NCBI GenBank assembly: GCA_019689955.1 | Contig: JADGGM010000254.1 | Coordinates: 1 to 5,445, forward strand | Source: Gemmatimonadaceae bacterium | Lineage (GTDB): Bacteria; Gemmatimonadota; Gemmatimonadetes; Gemmatimonadales; Gemmatimonadaceae | Reading direction: 5' to 3' | Length of the DNA stretch: 5,445 nucleotides | Shown: one piece after another, positions 1 through 5,445 of the stretch | How the letters are laid out: every line of letters begins with the position of its first letter | How positions within the stretch are numbered: the first letter of the stretch is position 1 | Program-made: the position numbers and the translations under genes | The notes under the pieces: generated by a model | Told to the model about the DNA's origin: nothing | Database searches by the model: none | Seen by the model: only the letters and a program-made list of their open reading frames with translations

Positions 1-220
1 GACGATCTCATACGGGGACCGCATCGCTCGGCGCTCCGCTCGACTTGGGCAGAGAATGCCGCAATTTCCGGAGCACTATTCCTAAACAGAGCCTAGCGCC
101 GGTGCCGGGCGCAGCCGAACGATCGACCCGCCGCCGGGTAGAGCCGGTGAAGGCGCGTGGCACGCCGGGTGCGCGATCCGGCGGAGACCCCCGAACGGAC
201 CATCTCGTCTGGGAGGCGCC
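1..220. other. Leader region upstream of the pentose phosphate operon, no convincing gene
   Basis: I see no supported gene here. One + frame is open from the left edge to a TGA at 222-224, but only about two-thirds of its third positions are G/C, against nearly all in the downstream genes, and the translation resembles nothing known to me. The stretch from about 51 to 90 is clearly richer in A/T than its surroundings and is the likeliest promoter site, yet I cannot place a good -35/-10 pair (a TTGGGC at 45-50 has no -10 match at normal spacing). No rho-independent terminator is visible. On the - strand an ATG at 24-22, preceded by a GGAG, could open a divergent gene, but only eight codons lie in the window. 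Confidence 0.5.
211..216 (+). promoter_or_regulatory. Probable ribosome binding site for pgl, pointing to a CTG start
   Basis: GGGAGG lies at 211-216, followed by four bases and then CTG at 221-223 in the pgl frame. This is the best Shine-Dalgarno match upstream of pgl. The GTG at 290 has only a weak GGCGG-like stretch before it. The four-base spacing is a little short, so this is supportive evidence and not proof. Confidence 0.4.
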
Positions 221-943
221 CTGACCCTCACGATCCACCCCGAGCGCATCATCATCGAGCCCCGCGCCACGCTCCCCTCGGCGGCCGCCGTGTGGATCGC
301 CGACGCGATCGCCGCCGCGGTCGCGCAGCGCGGCACGTGCGCCATCGCCCTCTCCGGCGGCTCCACCCCGCGCGCCGTGTACGAGCAGCTCGCCCGCGAC
401 GAGCTGAGTGTCCCGTGGGAGCACCTGGAGGTATTTTTCGGGGACGAGCGTTGCGTCCCGCCGGACGACCCCGCGAGCAACTACCACATGGCCTTCGACG
501 CGCTCCTCCGCCACGTCCCGATCCCTCGCGCGCGCGTGCATCGCATGCCCGCCGACTCCGCCGACCTCGACGCCGCGGCGCGCGCGTACGACGCGCTCCT
601 CCCCGAGCGCTTCGACGTCCTCCTCCTCGGACTGGGTGCCGACGGGCACACGGCCTCGCTCTTCCCCGGCGCGCCCACGCTCGACGAGCGCGAGCGCCGC
701 GTGGTTCCGGCCGAAGGACCCACCGCGCCGCGACGGCGCCTCACGATCACCCCGCCGGTGATCGCCGCGGCGCGCCGGACGGCGATGATCGTGGCGGGCG
801 CGGAGAAGGCCGAGATCGTGGAACGGGTCCTCCAGGGCCCCTTCGATCCGCACGCGCTCCCCGCACAGCTCGCCCTCGGCGCCGACTGGTTCCTCGATCG
901 CGACGCCGCGGCGCGCCTGCCGCAGCGGGGAGGGCGCGCATGA
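221..943 (+). CDS. pgl: 6-phosphogluconolactonase, DevB/Pgl type
   Basis: Cytosolic enzyme that hydrolyses 6-phosphoglucono-1,5-lactone to 6-phosphogluconate, the second step of the oxidative pentose phosphate pathway. Numbering from CTG 221 (240 residues), the family signatures are the phosphate-binding LSGGSTPR at 44-51, FFGDERCVP at 72-80, SNYHM at 86-90, the active-site block LGLGADGHTASLFPG at 136-150 with its conserved His143, RRLTITPPVI at 172-181 and the GAEKAEIV stretch at 193-200. The start is uncertain. The first canonical start in frame is GTG 290, which gives 217 residues but removes the usual N-terminal strand and part of the first helix (RIIIEPRATLPSA resembles the family's opening). 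No ATG, GTG or TTG occurs in frame between the TAA at 83-85 and 290. CTG 221, behind GGGAGG, restores the usual length. The stop overlaps the glk start (ATGA), implying coupled translation. The function is secure; the start is an inference. Confidence 0.93.
   Translation: MTLTIHPERIIIEPRATLPSAAAVWIADAIAAAVAQRGTCAIALSGGSTPRAVYEQLARDELSVPWEHLEVFFGDERCVPPDDPASNYHMAFDALLRHVPIPRARVHRMPADSADLDAAARAYDALLPERFDVLLLGLGADGHTASLFPGAPTLDERERRVVPAEGPTAPRRRLTITPPVIAAARRTAMIVAGAEKAEIVERVLQGPFDPHALPAQLALGADWFLDRDAAARLPQRGGRA
927..934 (+). promoter_or_regulatory. Ribosome binding site for glk
   Basis: GGGGAGGG sits inside the 3' end of pgl, five bases before the glk ATG at 940. This strong match, together with the ATGA overlap, fixes the glk start. 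Confidence 0.75.
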
Positions 944-1980
944 AGGTCCTGGCCGGAGACGTCGGCGGCACGCACGCCCGCCTCGCCGTGGTGGAGATCG
1001 ACGCGCGCGAGATCGCGATCCTCGAGGCGCGCACGTACCGGAGCCGCGAGTTCCCGGGGCTCGCCCCGATCGTGCTCGACTTCCTCGCCGCCGTCGGCGA
1101 ACGGTGCGACCGCGCGTGCTTCGGGATCGCGTGCCCCGTGGTCGGCGGAGAGTGCGAGACGCCGAACCTCCCGTGGAGCGTCAACGCGCGCCGCCTCGCG
1201 GCCGACATCGGCATCCCGGGCGCGCGGCTGGTCAACGACCTCGACGCGATCGCGTACGGTGTCGCGCGGCTCGGCCCCGCGGATCTCGTCTGCCTGCAAG
1301 CGGGCGAACGTCGAGAGCACGGCGTGATCGCGCTGATCGGCGCCGGGACCGGGCTCGGGCAGGCGTTCCTGGTGTGGGACGGCGTGCGCTACCGCCCGTG
1401 CCCCTCGGAGGGCGGGCACGTGACCTTCGCGCCGCGCACCGATCTCGAGCGCGCGCTCCAGGCCGCGCTCGCGGCGGAGCTCGGCCACGTGTCGTTCGAG
1501 CGAGTGTTGTCCGGACCGGGGCTCGTGAACATCTATCGGTTCCTCGCCGCGCGCGATGGCGCACGCGAGAACCCCGCGGTCCGCGACGCCATCGCCGCCG
1601 AGGGGGGGAAGGCCGTCTCGCGGTATGGCCTCCGCGGCGAGGATCCCCTGTGCGCGGCCGCGCTCGATCTCTTCGCCGGCGTGTACGGCGCGCAGGCCGG
1701 GAACCTCGCGCTCACCGTGCTGGCCACGGGCGGGGTGTACGTCGTCGGCGGGATCGCGCCGGCGATCGTCGAGAAGCTCAGTGAGGGAAGGTTCATGTCA
1801 GCATTTCGTGACAAAGGACGCATGGGCGCGCTGTTGGAGAAGATCCCCGTGCACGTGGTGATGAACCCGCGCGTCGGTCTGCTCGGCGCCGCGGTCGCGG
1901 CGCTGGAGGACGACGCGGTGCGCGCCGACGGCGCCCCGTGCGCGACGCGCCCCACGCACCCCGCGCTCGGAGCACGGTGA
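940..1980 (+). CDS. glk: Glucokinase (ATP-dependent, Glk family)
   Basis: Phosphorylates glucose to glucose-6-phosphate with ATP in the cytosol, feeding the pathway encoded around it. The 346-residue product belongs to the E. coli-type Glk family and not to the ROK glucokinases. It has the N-terminal phosphate-binding loop GDVGGTHAR at 6-14, [10 protein letters not shown] at 99-108, a second nucleotide loop IGAGTGLG at 133-140, [10 protein letters not shown] at 156-165, [17 protein letters not shown] at 183-199, [21 protein letters not shown] at 254-274 and a C-terminal [10 protein letters not shown]. The residues known in E. coli Glk to contact glucose are present at the same numbers: Asn99, Asp100 (catalytic base), Glu157, His160 and Glu187. 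There is no ROK-type zinc cysteine cluster. The last 25 or so residues extend beyond the family core (E. coli Glk has 321 residues) and look like a disordered tail. Codons 281-293 use many non-preferred triplets. The ATG overlaps the pgl stop and the stop lies one base before tkt. Confidence 0.96.
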   Translation: MKVLAGDVGGTHARLAVVEIDAREIAILEARTYRSREFPGLAPIVLDFLAAVGERCDRACFGIACPVVGGECETPNLPWSVNARRLAADIGIPGARLVNDLDAIAYGVARLGPADLVCLQAGERREHGVIALIGAGTGLGQAFLVWDGVRYRPCPSEGGHVTFAPRTDLERALQAALAAELGHVSFERVLSGPGLVNIYRFLAARDGARENPAVRDAIAAEGGKAVSRYGLRGEDPLCAAALDLFAGVYGAQAGNLALTVLATGGVYVVGGIAPAIVEKLSEGRFMSAFRDKGRMGALLEKIPVHVVMNPRVGLLGAAVAALEDDAVRADGAPCATRPTHPALGAR

Positions 1981-1981
1981 C

Positions 1982-4012
1982 ATGACCGAGCACACCACCA
2001 CGCTGGACGCCGCGGACCTCGACACGCTGAGCATCAACACGGTCCGCACGCTCGCCATGGATGCGGTGCAGGCTGCGGACTCGGGGCACCCGGGGACGCC
2101 GATGGCGCTCGCCCCGCTCGCCTACGTGCTCTGGACCCGCCACCTCCGTTTCAACCCCGCCGATCCCGCGTGGCCCAACCGCGACCGCTTCGTCCTCTCG
2201 GCCGGGCACGCGTCGATGCTCCTCTACGCGGTGCTGTACCTCACCGGGTACGACCTCCCGCTCGCCGAGCTCAAGGCCTTTCGCCAGTGGGGGAGCGAGA
2301 CGCCCGGGCACCCCGAGCGGGGAGTCACGCCGGGGGTCGAGACCACCACGGGCCCGCTCGGCCAGGGGTTCGCGAACGCCGTCGGGCTGGCGATCGCCGA
2401 AGCGCACCTCGCCGCGACGTTCAACCGGCCGGGCGCCGAGATCATCGACCACCGCACCTACTTCATCGCCAGCGACGGCGATCTCATGGAGGGGATCTCG
2501 CACGAGGCCGCGTCGCTCGCCGGGCACCTGGGGCTCGGCAAGCTGATGGGCTTCTACGACGACAATCACATCACCATCGAGGGCGACACCGCGCTCACGT
2601 TCAGCGACGACACCGCCGCGCGCTTCGCGGCCTACGGCTGGCACGTGCAGCGCGTGGACGACATCAACGACCTCGACGCGCTCGACCGCGCGATCGTCGA
2701 AGCCAAGTCGATCCCCGACCGGCCGTCGCTCATCATCGTGCGGAGCCACATCGCGTACGGGAGCCCGAACAAGCAGGACACCGCCGAAGCGCACGGCGCC
2801 CCGCTCGGTGTGCACGAGGTGGAGCTGACCAAGGCGAACCTCGGCTGGCCCTGGCGCGAACCGTTCCACGTCCCCCCCGAAGCGCTCCGCATGTGGCAGC
2901 GCGGGAGCGCGCACGGCGCGGCGCTCTACGCCGCGTGGCAGGAGCTGCGCGCCGCCTATGCCGCGCAGTACCCCGACGACGCGCGCGAGCTCGAACGCCG
3001 GCTGCGCGGCGAGCTCCCCGCCGACTGGCGCTCCGCGCTCCCTACCTTCCCCGCCTCGGAGCAGGGGATGGCCACGCGCAACGCGTCGTCCAAGGTGCTC
3101 AACGCCCTCGCCCCGCGCATCCCCGAGCTCATGGGGGGCGCGGCCGATCTCGCGCCGTCCACCAAGACGCTCCTCGACGCAAGCGCCGACTTCGAGCGCG
3201 GCCGCTACGCGGGGCGCAACATGCACTTCGGGATCCGCGAGCACGCGATGGGCGCCATCCTCAACGGGATGGCGCTCCACGGCGGCGTGATCCCGTACGG
3301 CGGGACGTTCCTCATCTTCTCCGACTACATGCGCCCGCCGATGCGCCTCGCCGCGCTCATGCACGCGCACGTGATCTACGTGTTCACGCACGACTCGATC
3401 GGCCTCGGCGAGGACGGGCCGACGCACCAGCCCATCGAGCAGCTCGCCGCGCTGCGCGCGATCCCGGGGTTCACCGTCTTCCGCCCCGCGGACGCGAACG
3501 AGACGGCCGAGGCGTGGGCCGCGGCGCTCGAGATGCGCAACGCGCCCGTGGCGCTCGTGCTCACGCGGCAGAACGTCCCCGTGCTCGACCGCAAACGCTT
3601 CGCCCCCGCCGCCGGGCTCGCGCGCGGCGGCTACATCCTCTCCGAGGCCGACGGCGGCGAGCCGGAAGTCGTGCTCATCGGGAGCGGGTCGGAGGTGCAC
3701 CTGCTGCTCGAGGCGCAGGAGAAGCTCCTCGTGCGCGAGATCGAGGCGCGCGTGGTGAGCATGCCGAGCATCGAGCGGTTCCTGGCGCAGCCGCGCGAGT
3801 ACCGCGACCACGTGCTCCCGCCCACGCTGCACCATCGCATCGCGATGGAGGCCGCGAGCCCGATGCCGTGGTACCGCATCGTCGGCGACCACGGGGTGGT
3901 GATCGGCCTCGAGCGCTTCGGCGCCTCGGCGCCGTACGAGCGCATCTATCAGGAGCTCGGCCTCACCGCCGAGCGCGTCGTCGCGACCGCGCGGAGCATG
4001 CTCGATCGCTAG
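1982..4012 (+). CDS. tkt: Transketolase
   Basis: Thiamine diphosphate- and divalent metal-dependent enzyme that moves two-carbon units between ketose and aldose phosphates, linking the pentose phosphate pathway to glycolysis. It acts in the cytosol as a homodimer. At 676 residues it is full length. The N-terminal cofactor domain shows SGHPG at 34-38, SAGHAS at 73-78, TPGHPERG at 107-114, TGPLGQG at 123-129 and the diphosphate/metal motif [13 protein letters not shown] at 164-176 running to DDN at 193-195. His271 matches the active-site His of the family. The pyrimidine-binding domain has TRNASS at 365-370, GGAADLAPS at 385-393, GIREHAM at 417-423 with the catalytic Glu420, and EDGPTHQP at 477-484. 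LTRQNVP at 527-533 contains the substrate phosphate-binding Arg. The C-terminal domain includes GSGSEV at 567-572 and [10 protein letters not shown] at 644-653. The start is ATG 1982, with GGAG at 1969-1972 inside glk. The one-base gap to glk suggests coupled translation. Confidence 0.98.
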   Translation: MTEHTTTLDAADLDTLSINTVRTLAMDAVQAADSGHPGTPMALAPLAYVLWTRHLRFNPADPAWPNRDRFVLSAGHASMLLYAVLYLTGYDLPLAELKAFRQWGSETPGHPERGVTPGVETTTGPLGQGFANAVGLAIAEAHLAATFNRPGAEIIDHRTYFIASDGDLMEGISHEAASLAGHLGLGKLMGFYDDNHITIEGDTALTFSDDTAARFAAYGWHVQRVDDINDLDALDRAIVEAKSIPDRPSLIIVRSHIAYGSPNKQDTAEAHGAPLGVHEVELTKANLGWPWREPFHVPPEALRMWQRGSAHGAALYAAWQELRAAYAAQYPDDARELERRLRGELPADWRSALPTFPASEQGMATRNASSKVLNALAPRIPELMGGAADLAPSTKTLLDASADFERGRYAGRNMHFGIREHAMGAILNGMALHGGVIPYGGTFLIFSDYMRPPMRLAALMHAHVIYVFTHDSIGLGEDGPTHQPIEQLAALRAIPGFTVFRPADANETAEAWAAALEMRNAPVALVLTRQNVPVLDRKRFAPAAGLARGGYILSEADGGEPEVVLIGSGSEVHLLLEAQEKLLVREIEARVVSMPSIERFLAQPREYRDHVLPPTLHHRIAMEAASPMPWYRIVGDHGVVIGLERFGASAPYERIYQELGLTAERVVATARSMLDR

Positions 4013-4027
4013 CTCCGCGCGCGGCGC

Positions 4028-4035
4028 AAGGAGGG
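4028..4035 (+). promoter_or_regulatory. Strong ribosome binding site for tal
   Basis: AAGGAGGG lies in the 27-base tkt-tal gap, four bases before ATG 4040 (five if counted from AAGGAGG). It is the best Shine-Dalgarno match in the window, so tal can probably be translated independently of tkt. There is no room for a terminator in this gap. Confidence 0.75.
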
Positions 4036-4039
4036 TGGT

Positions 4040-5167
4040 ATGACGCACGTTCAGACGTACACCAAGATGCACGCCCTGCTGGAGCAGGGGCAGAGCGTGT
4101 GGCTCGACGATCTCCGCCGCGGCATGATCGTGAGCGGGGAGCTCGATGCGCTCATCGCCGACGGGCTGCGCGGGATGACGTCGAACCCCACGATCTTCGA
4201 GGCCGCGATCGCCGACAGCACCGACTACGACGCCGCCATCCGCGATCCGGCCGTCGCCGGATGGCACGAGCGCGAGCTGTTCGAGAAGCTCGCGGTCGAC
4301 GACGTGCGCGCCGCGGCCGACCGCTTCCGCCCCGTGTACGAGGCCACCGACGGCGCCGACGGCTTCGTCTCCATCGAGGTGAACCCGGCGCTCGCGCGCG
4401 ACACCGAGGCCTCGCTCGCCGAGGCGCGCCGCCTCTGGCGCGAGATCGGCCGGCCGAACGTCATGATCAAGATCCCCGGCACGCGCGAAGGGTGGGCGGC
4501 GATCGAGCGCGGGCTGGCCGAGGGGATGAACATCAACATCACCCTGCTCTTCTCGGTCGAGCACTACCGCGCCGTGGCGCTCGCCTACATCGCCGCGCTC
4601 GAGGCGCGGGTGAACGCGGGGCAGCCGATCCATCGCATCGCCTCCGTCGCCTCGTTCTTCGTGAGCCGGGTGGACACCGAGGTCGACAAGCGCATCGAGG
4701 CGCAGGGCCCCGACAGCCCGCTGCGCGATCTCCGCGGCCAGGTGGCGATGGCGAACGCCACGCTCGCCTACGCGCGCTTCCGCGAGCTGTTCGCCGGGCC
4801 GCGCTGGGAGGCGCTGCTCCCCTACGGCGCGCGCGTGCAGCGCCCGCTCTGGGCGAGCACGAGCACCAAGAACCCGGCCTACGGCGACGTGCGCTACATC
4901 GAAGGGCTCATCGGCCCCGACACCGTGACCACGATCCCGCTCGACACGCTGCGCCGCTTCGAAGACCACGGCGGCGTGGCGCGCACGGTGGATCGCGACG
5001 TCGCGGGCGCGCACCGCATCATGGACAGCCTCGCGCGCGGCGGGATCGACTTCGCCGGCGTCGCCCGCACGCTCGAGGAGCAGGGGATTCGCAAGTTCGC
5101 CGACTCGTACGACACGCTGCTCGGCGTGCTCCGGGAAAAGCGCGCGCGCCTCGCGGCACGCGCGTAG
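4040..5167 (+). CDS. tal: Transaldolase, mycobacterial-type family
   Basis: Transfers a dihydroxyacetone unit from sedoheptulose-7-phosphate to glyceraldehyde-3-phosphate, giving erythrose-4-phosphate and fructose-6-phosphate, through a lysine Schiff base; cytosolic. The 375-residue protein matches the longer transaldolase family found in actinobacteria and many other phyla, not the E. coli TalB or the short MipB-like forms. Visible signatures are SVWLDDLRR at 19-27 with the active-site Asp, GMTSNPTIFE at 45-54, SIEVNP at 111-116, NVMIKIPGT at 140-148 with the Schiff-base Lys144, NINITLLFS at 164-172, SFFVSRVDTEVDKRI at 205-219, WASTSTKNPAYGDVRYIEGL at 271-290 and the C-terminal GIDFAGVARTLEEQGIRKFADSYD. 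There is no C-terminal phosphoglucose isomerase domain, which some members carry as a fusion. Start ATG 4040 follows a strong AAGGAGG. It lies between tkt and gnd, as expected for a pentose phosphate operon. Confidence 0.97.
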   Translation: MTHVQTYTKMHALLEQGQSVWLDDLRRGMIVSGELDALIADGLRGMTSNPTIFEAAIADSTDYDAAIRDPAVAGWHERELFEKLAVDDVRAAADRFRPVYEATDGADGFVSIEVNPALARDTEASLAEARRLWREIGRPNVMIKIPGTREGWAAIERGLAEGMNINITLLFSVEHYRAVALAYIAALEARVNAGQPIHRIASVASFFVSRVDTEVDKRIEAQGPDSPLRDLRGQVAMANATLAYARFRELFAGPRWEALLPYGARVQRPLWASTSTKNPAYGDVRYIEGLIGPDTVTTIPLDTLRRFEDHGGVARTVDRDVAGAHRIMDSLARGGIDFAGVARTLEEQGIRKFADSYDTLLGVLREKRARLAARA

Positions 5168-5189
5168 CGCCGGAGCGTTCCTTCACCAC

Positions 5190-5198
5190 GGAGTGGAG
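5190..5198 (+). promoter_or_regulatory. Doubled ribosome binding site for gnd
   Basis: Two GGAG tetramers, at 5190-5193 and 5195-5198, stand nine and four bases before the gnd ATG at 5203. Either could pair with 16S rRNA. They fit the ATG at 5203, which directly opens the dinucleotide-binding fold. Confidence 0.55.
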
Positions 5199-5202
5199 CA
5201 TC

Positions 5203-5445
5203 ATGCGATTGGGGATGGTCGGGCTCGGACGCATGGGCGGGAACATGACGCGCCGCCTGCTCCGCGCGGGGCACGAGGTGGTGGCGTACGATCGGAGCGC
5301 CGACGCGGTGCGCGAGCTGAGCGCCGAGGGGGCCCTCGCGGCGAGCGACCTCGCCGCCCTGTGCGCGCAGCTCCCCGCGCCGCGCGTCGTGTGGCTCATG
5401 GTCCCCGCCGGCGCGCCGGTGGACGACACCCTCGCCGCGCTCACC
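5203..5445 (+). CDS. gnd: 6-phosphogluconate dehydrogenase (decarboxylating), short YqeC/GndA-like form, 5' part only
   Basis: Oxidatively decarboxylates 6-phosphogluconate to ribulose-5-phosphate and CO2, acting just after Pgl in the pathway. Only the first 81 residues are present; the gene runs off the right edge. They form the start of a Rossmann domain: MRLGMVGLGRMGGNM carries the glycine-rich GLGRMG loop at 7-12, beta-strand 2 ends in VVAYDRS with Asp30 and Arg31, and VVWLMVPAG at 62-70 is the conserved strand and loop before the substrate-binding part. The GLGRMGGNM opening with WLMVPAG is typical of the short (about 300-340 residue), often NAD-linked 6-phosphogluconate dehydrogenases rather than the 470-residue NADP enzyme of E. 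coli. Asp30 is consistent with NAD preference. Other beta-hydroxyacid dehydrogenases share the fold, so the fragment alone is not decisive, but the neighbours favour gnd. Confidence 0.87.
   Translation, partial: MRLGMVGLGRMGGNMTRRLLRAGHEVVAYDRSADAVRELSAEGALAASDLAALCAQLPAPRVVWLMVPAGAPVDDTLAALT

Noticed and set aside
8..853. Long - strand frame opposite the leader and pgl
   Set aside because: It is a shadow of pgl: the composition is Arg/Gly/Ala-rich, there are no recognisable motifs, and pgl on the + strand carries full family signatures.
157..939. In-frame upstream extension of glk to a GTG at 157 (607 codons in all)
   Set aside because: The first 261 codons run through pgl in the wrong frame and read as an Arg/Pro/Ala-rich string. 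The real glk start is fixed by the GGGGAGGG before ATG 940 and by family length.
481..1488. - strand frame of 335 codons across pgl and glk
   Set aside because: It spans two well-supported + strand genes and has the Arg/Ser/Ala-rich composition of a GC-bias shadow.
1793..5014. A 1073-codon open frame on the - strand opposite tkt and tal
   Set aside because: It lies antisense to transketolase and most of transaldolase, whose motifs are unmistakable. The translation is Arg/Val/His/Asp-rich low complexity, as expected for the complement of a strongly GC3-biased gene.
5168..5202. Possible hairpin in the tal-gnd gap (TTCAC pairing with GTGGA around 5182-5197)
   Set aside because: The stem is only about five base pairs with no following U-run, so it is neither a terminator nor a convincing regulatory structure.
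1..5445. An undescribed system (defence, mobile, RNA or toxin module)
   Set aside because: All long coding space belongs to five familiar central-metabolism genes in a tight operon. No repeats, inverted ends, RNA-like structures or unknown full-length genes are visible.

Overview
This is an ordinary metabolic operon fragment from a high-GC bacterium. The genes are overwhelmingly G/C at third codon positions, all read on the + strand, and are packed with overlaps or very short gaps. The set encodes glucose phosphorylation and most of the pentose phosphate pathway. The lineage cannot be fixed from this window: a high-GC Gram-negative-type lineage (Gemmatimonadota, Myxococcota or similar) or an actinobacterium would all fit. 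I see no mobile element, CRISPR array, RNA gene or phage feature.

Layout: positions 1-220 are a non-coding leader of lower GC. It may contain the promoter and possibly the first codons of a divergent gene on the - strand. Then come pgl (6-phosphogluconolactonase, DevB type, about 221-943), glk (glucokinase of the E. coli Glk family, 940-1980), tkt (transketolase, 1982-4012), tal (transaldolase of the mycobacterial type, 4040-5167) and the first 81 codons of gnd (6-phosphogluconate dehydrogenase, short YqeC/GndA-like form, 5203 to the window edge). pgl and glk overlap through ATGA, glk and tkt are 1 base apart, tkt-tal 27 bases apart and tal-gnd 35 bases apart. This suggests one transcript with translational coupling among the first three genes.

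Together, Glk makes glucose-6-phosphate. A glucose-6-phosphate dehydrogenase (zwf), not in the window and perhaps beyond its right edge, would oxidise it. Pgl opens the lactone and Gnd decarboxylates 6-phosphogluconate to ribulose-5-phosphate. Tkt and Tal rearrange the pentose phosphates into fructose-6-phosphate and glyceraldehyde-3-phosphate. rpe and rpi are also absent here.

No undescribed system was found. The points most worth checking are the pgl start, which lacks ATG/GTG/TTG where homology needs it and may use CTG; a cluster of non-preferred codons late in glk; and the likely NAD preference of the partial Gnd.
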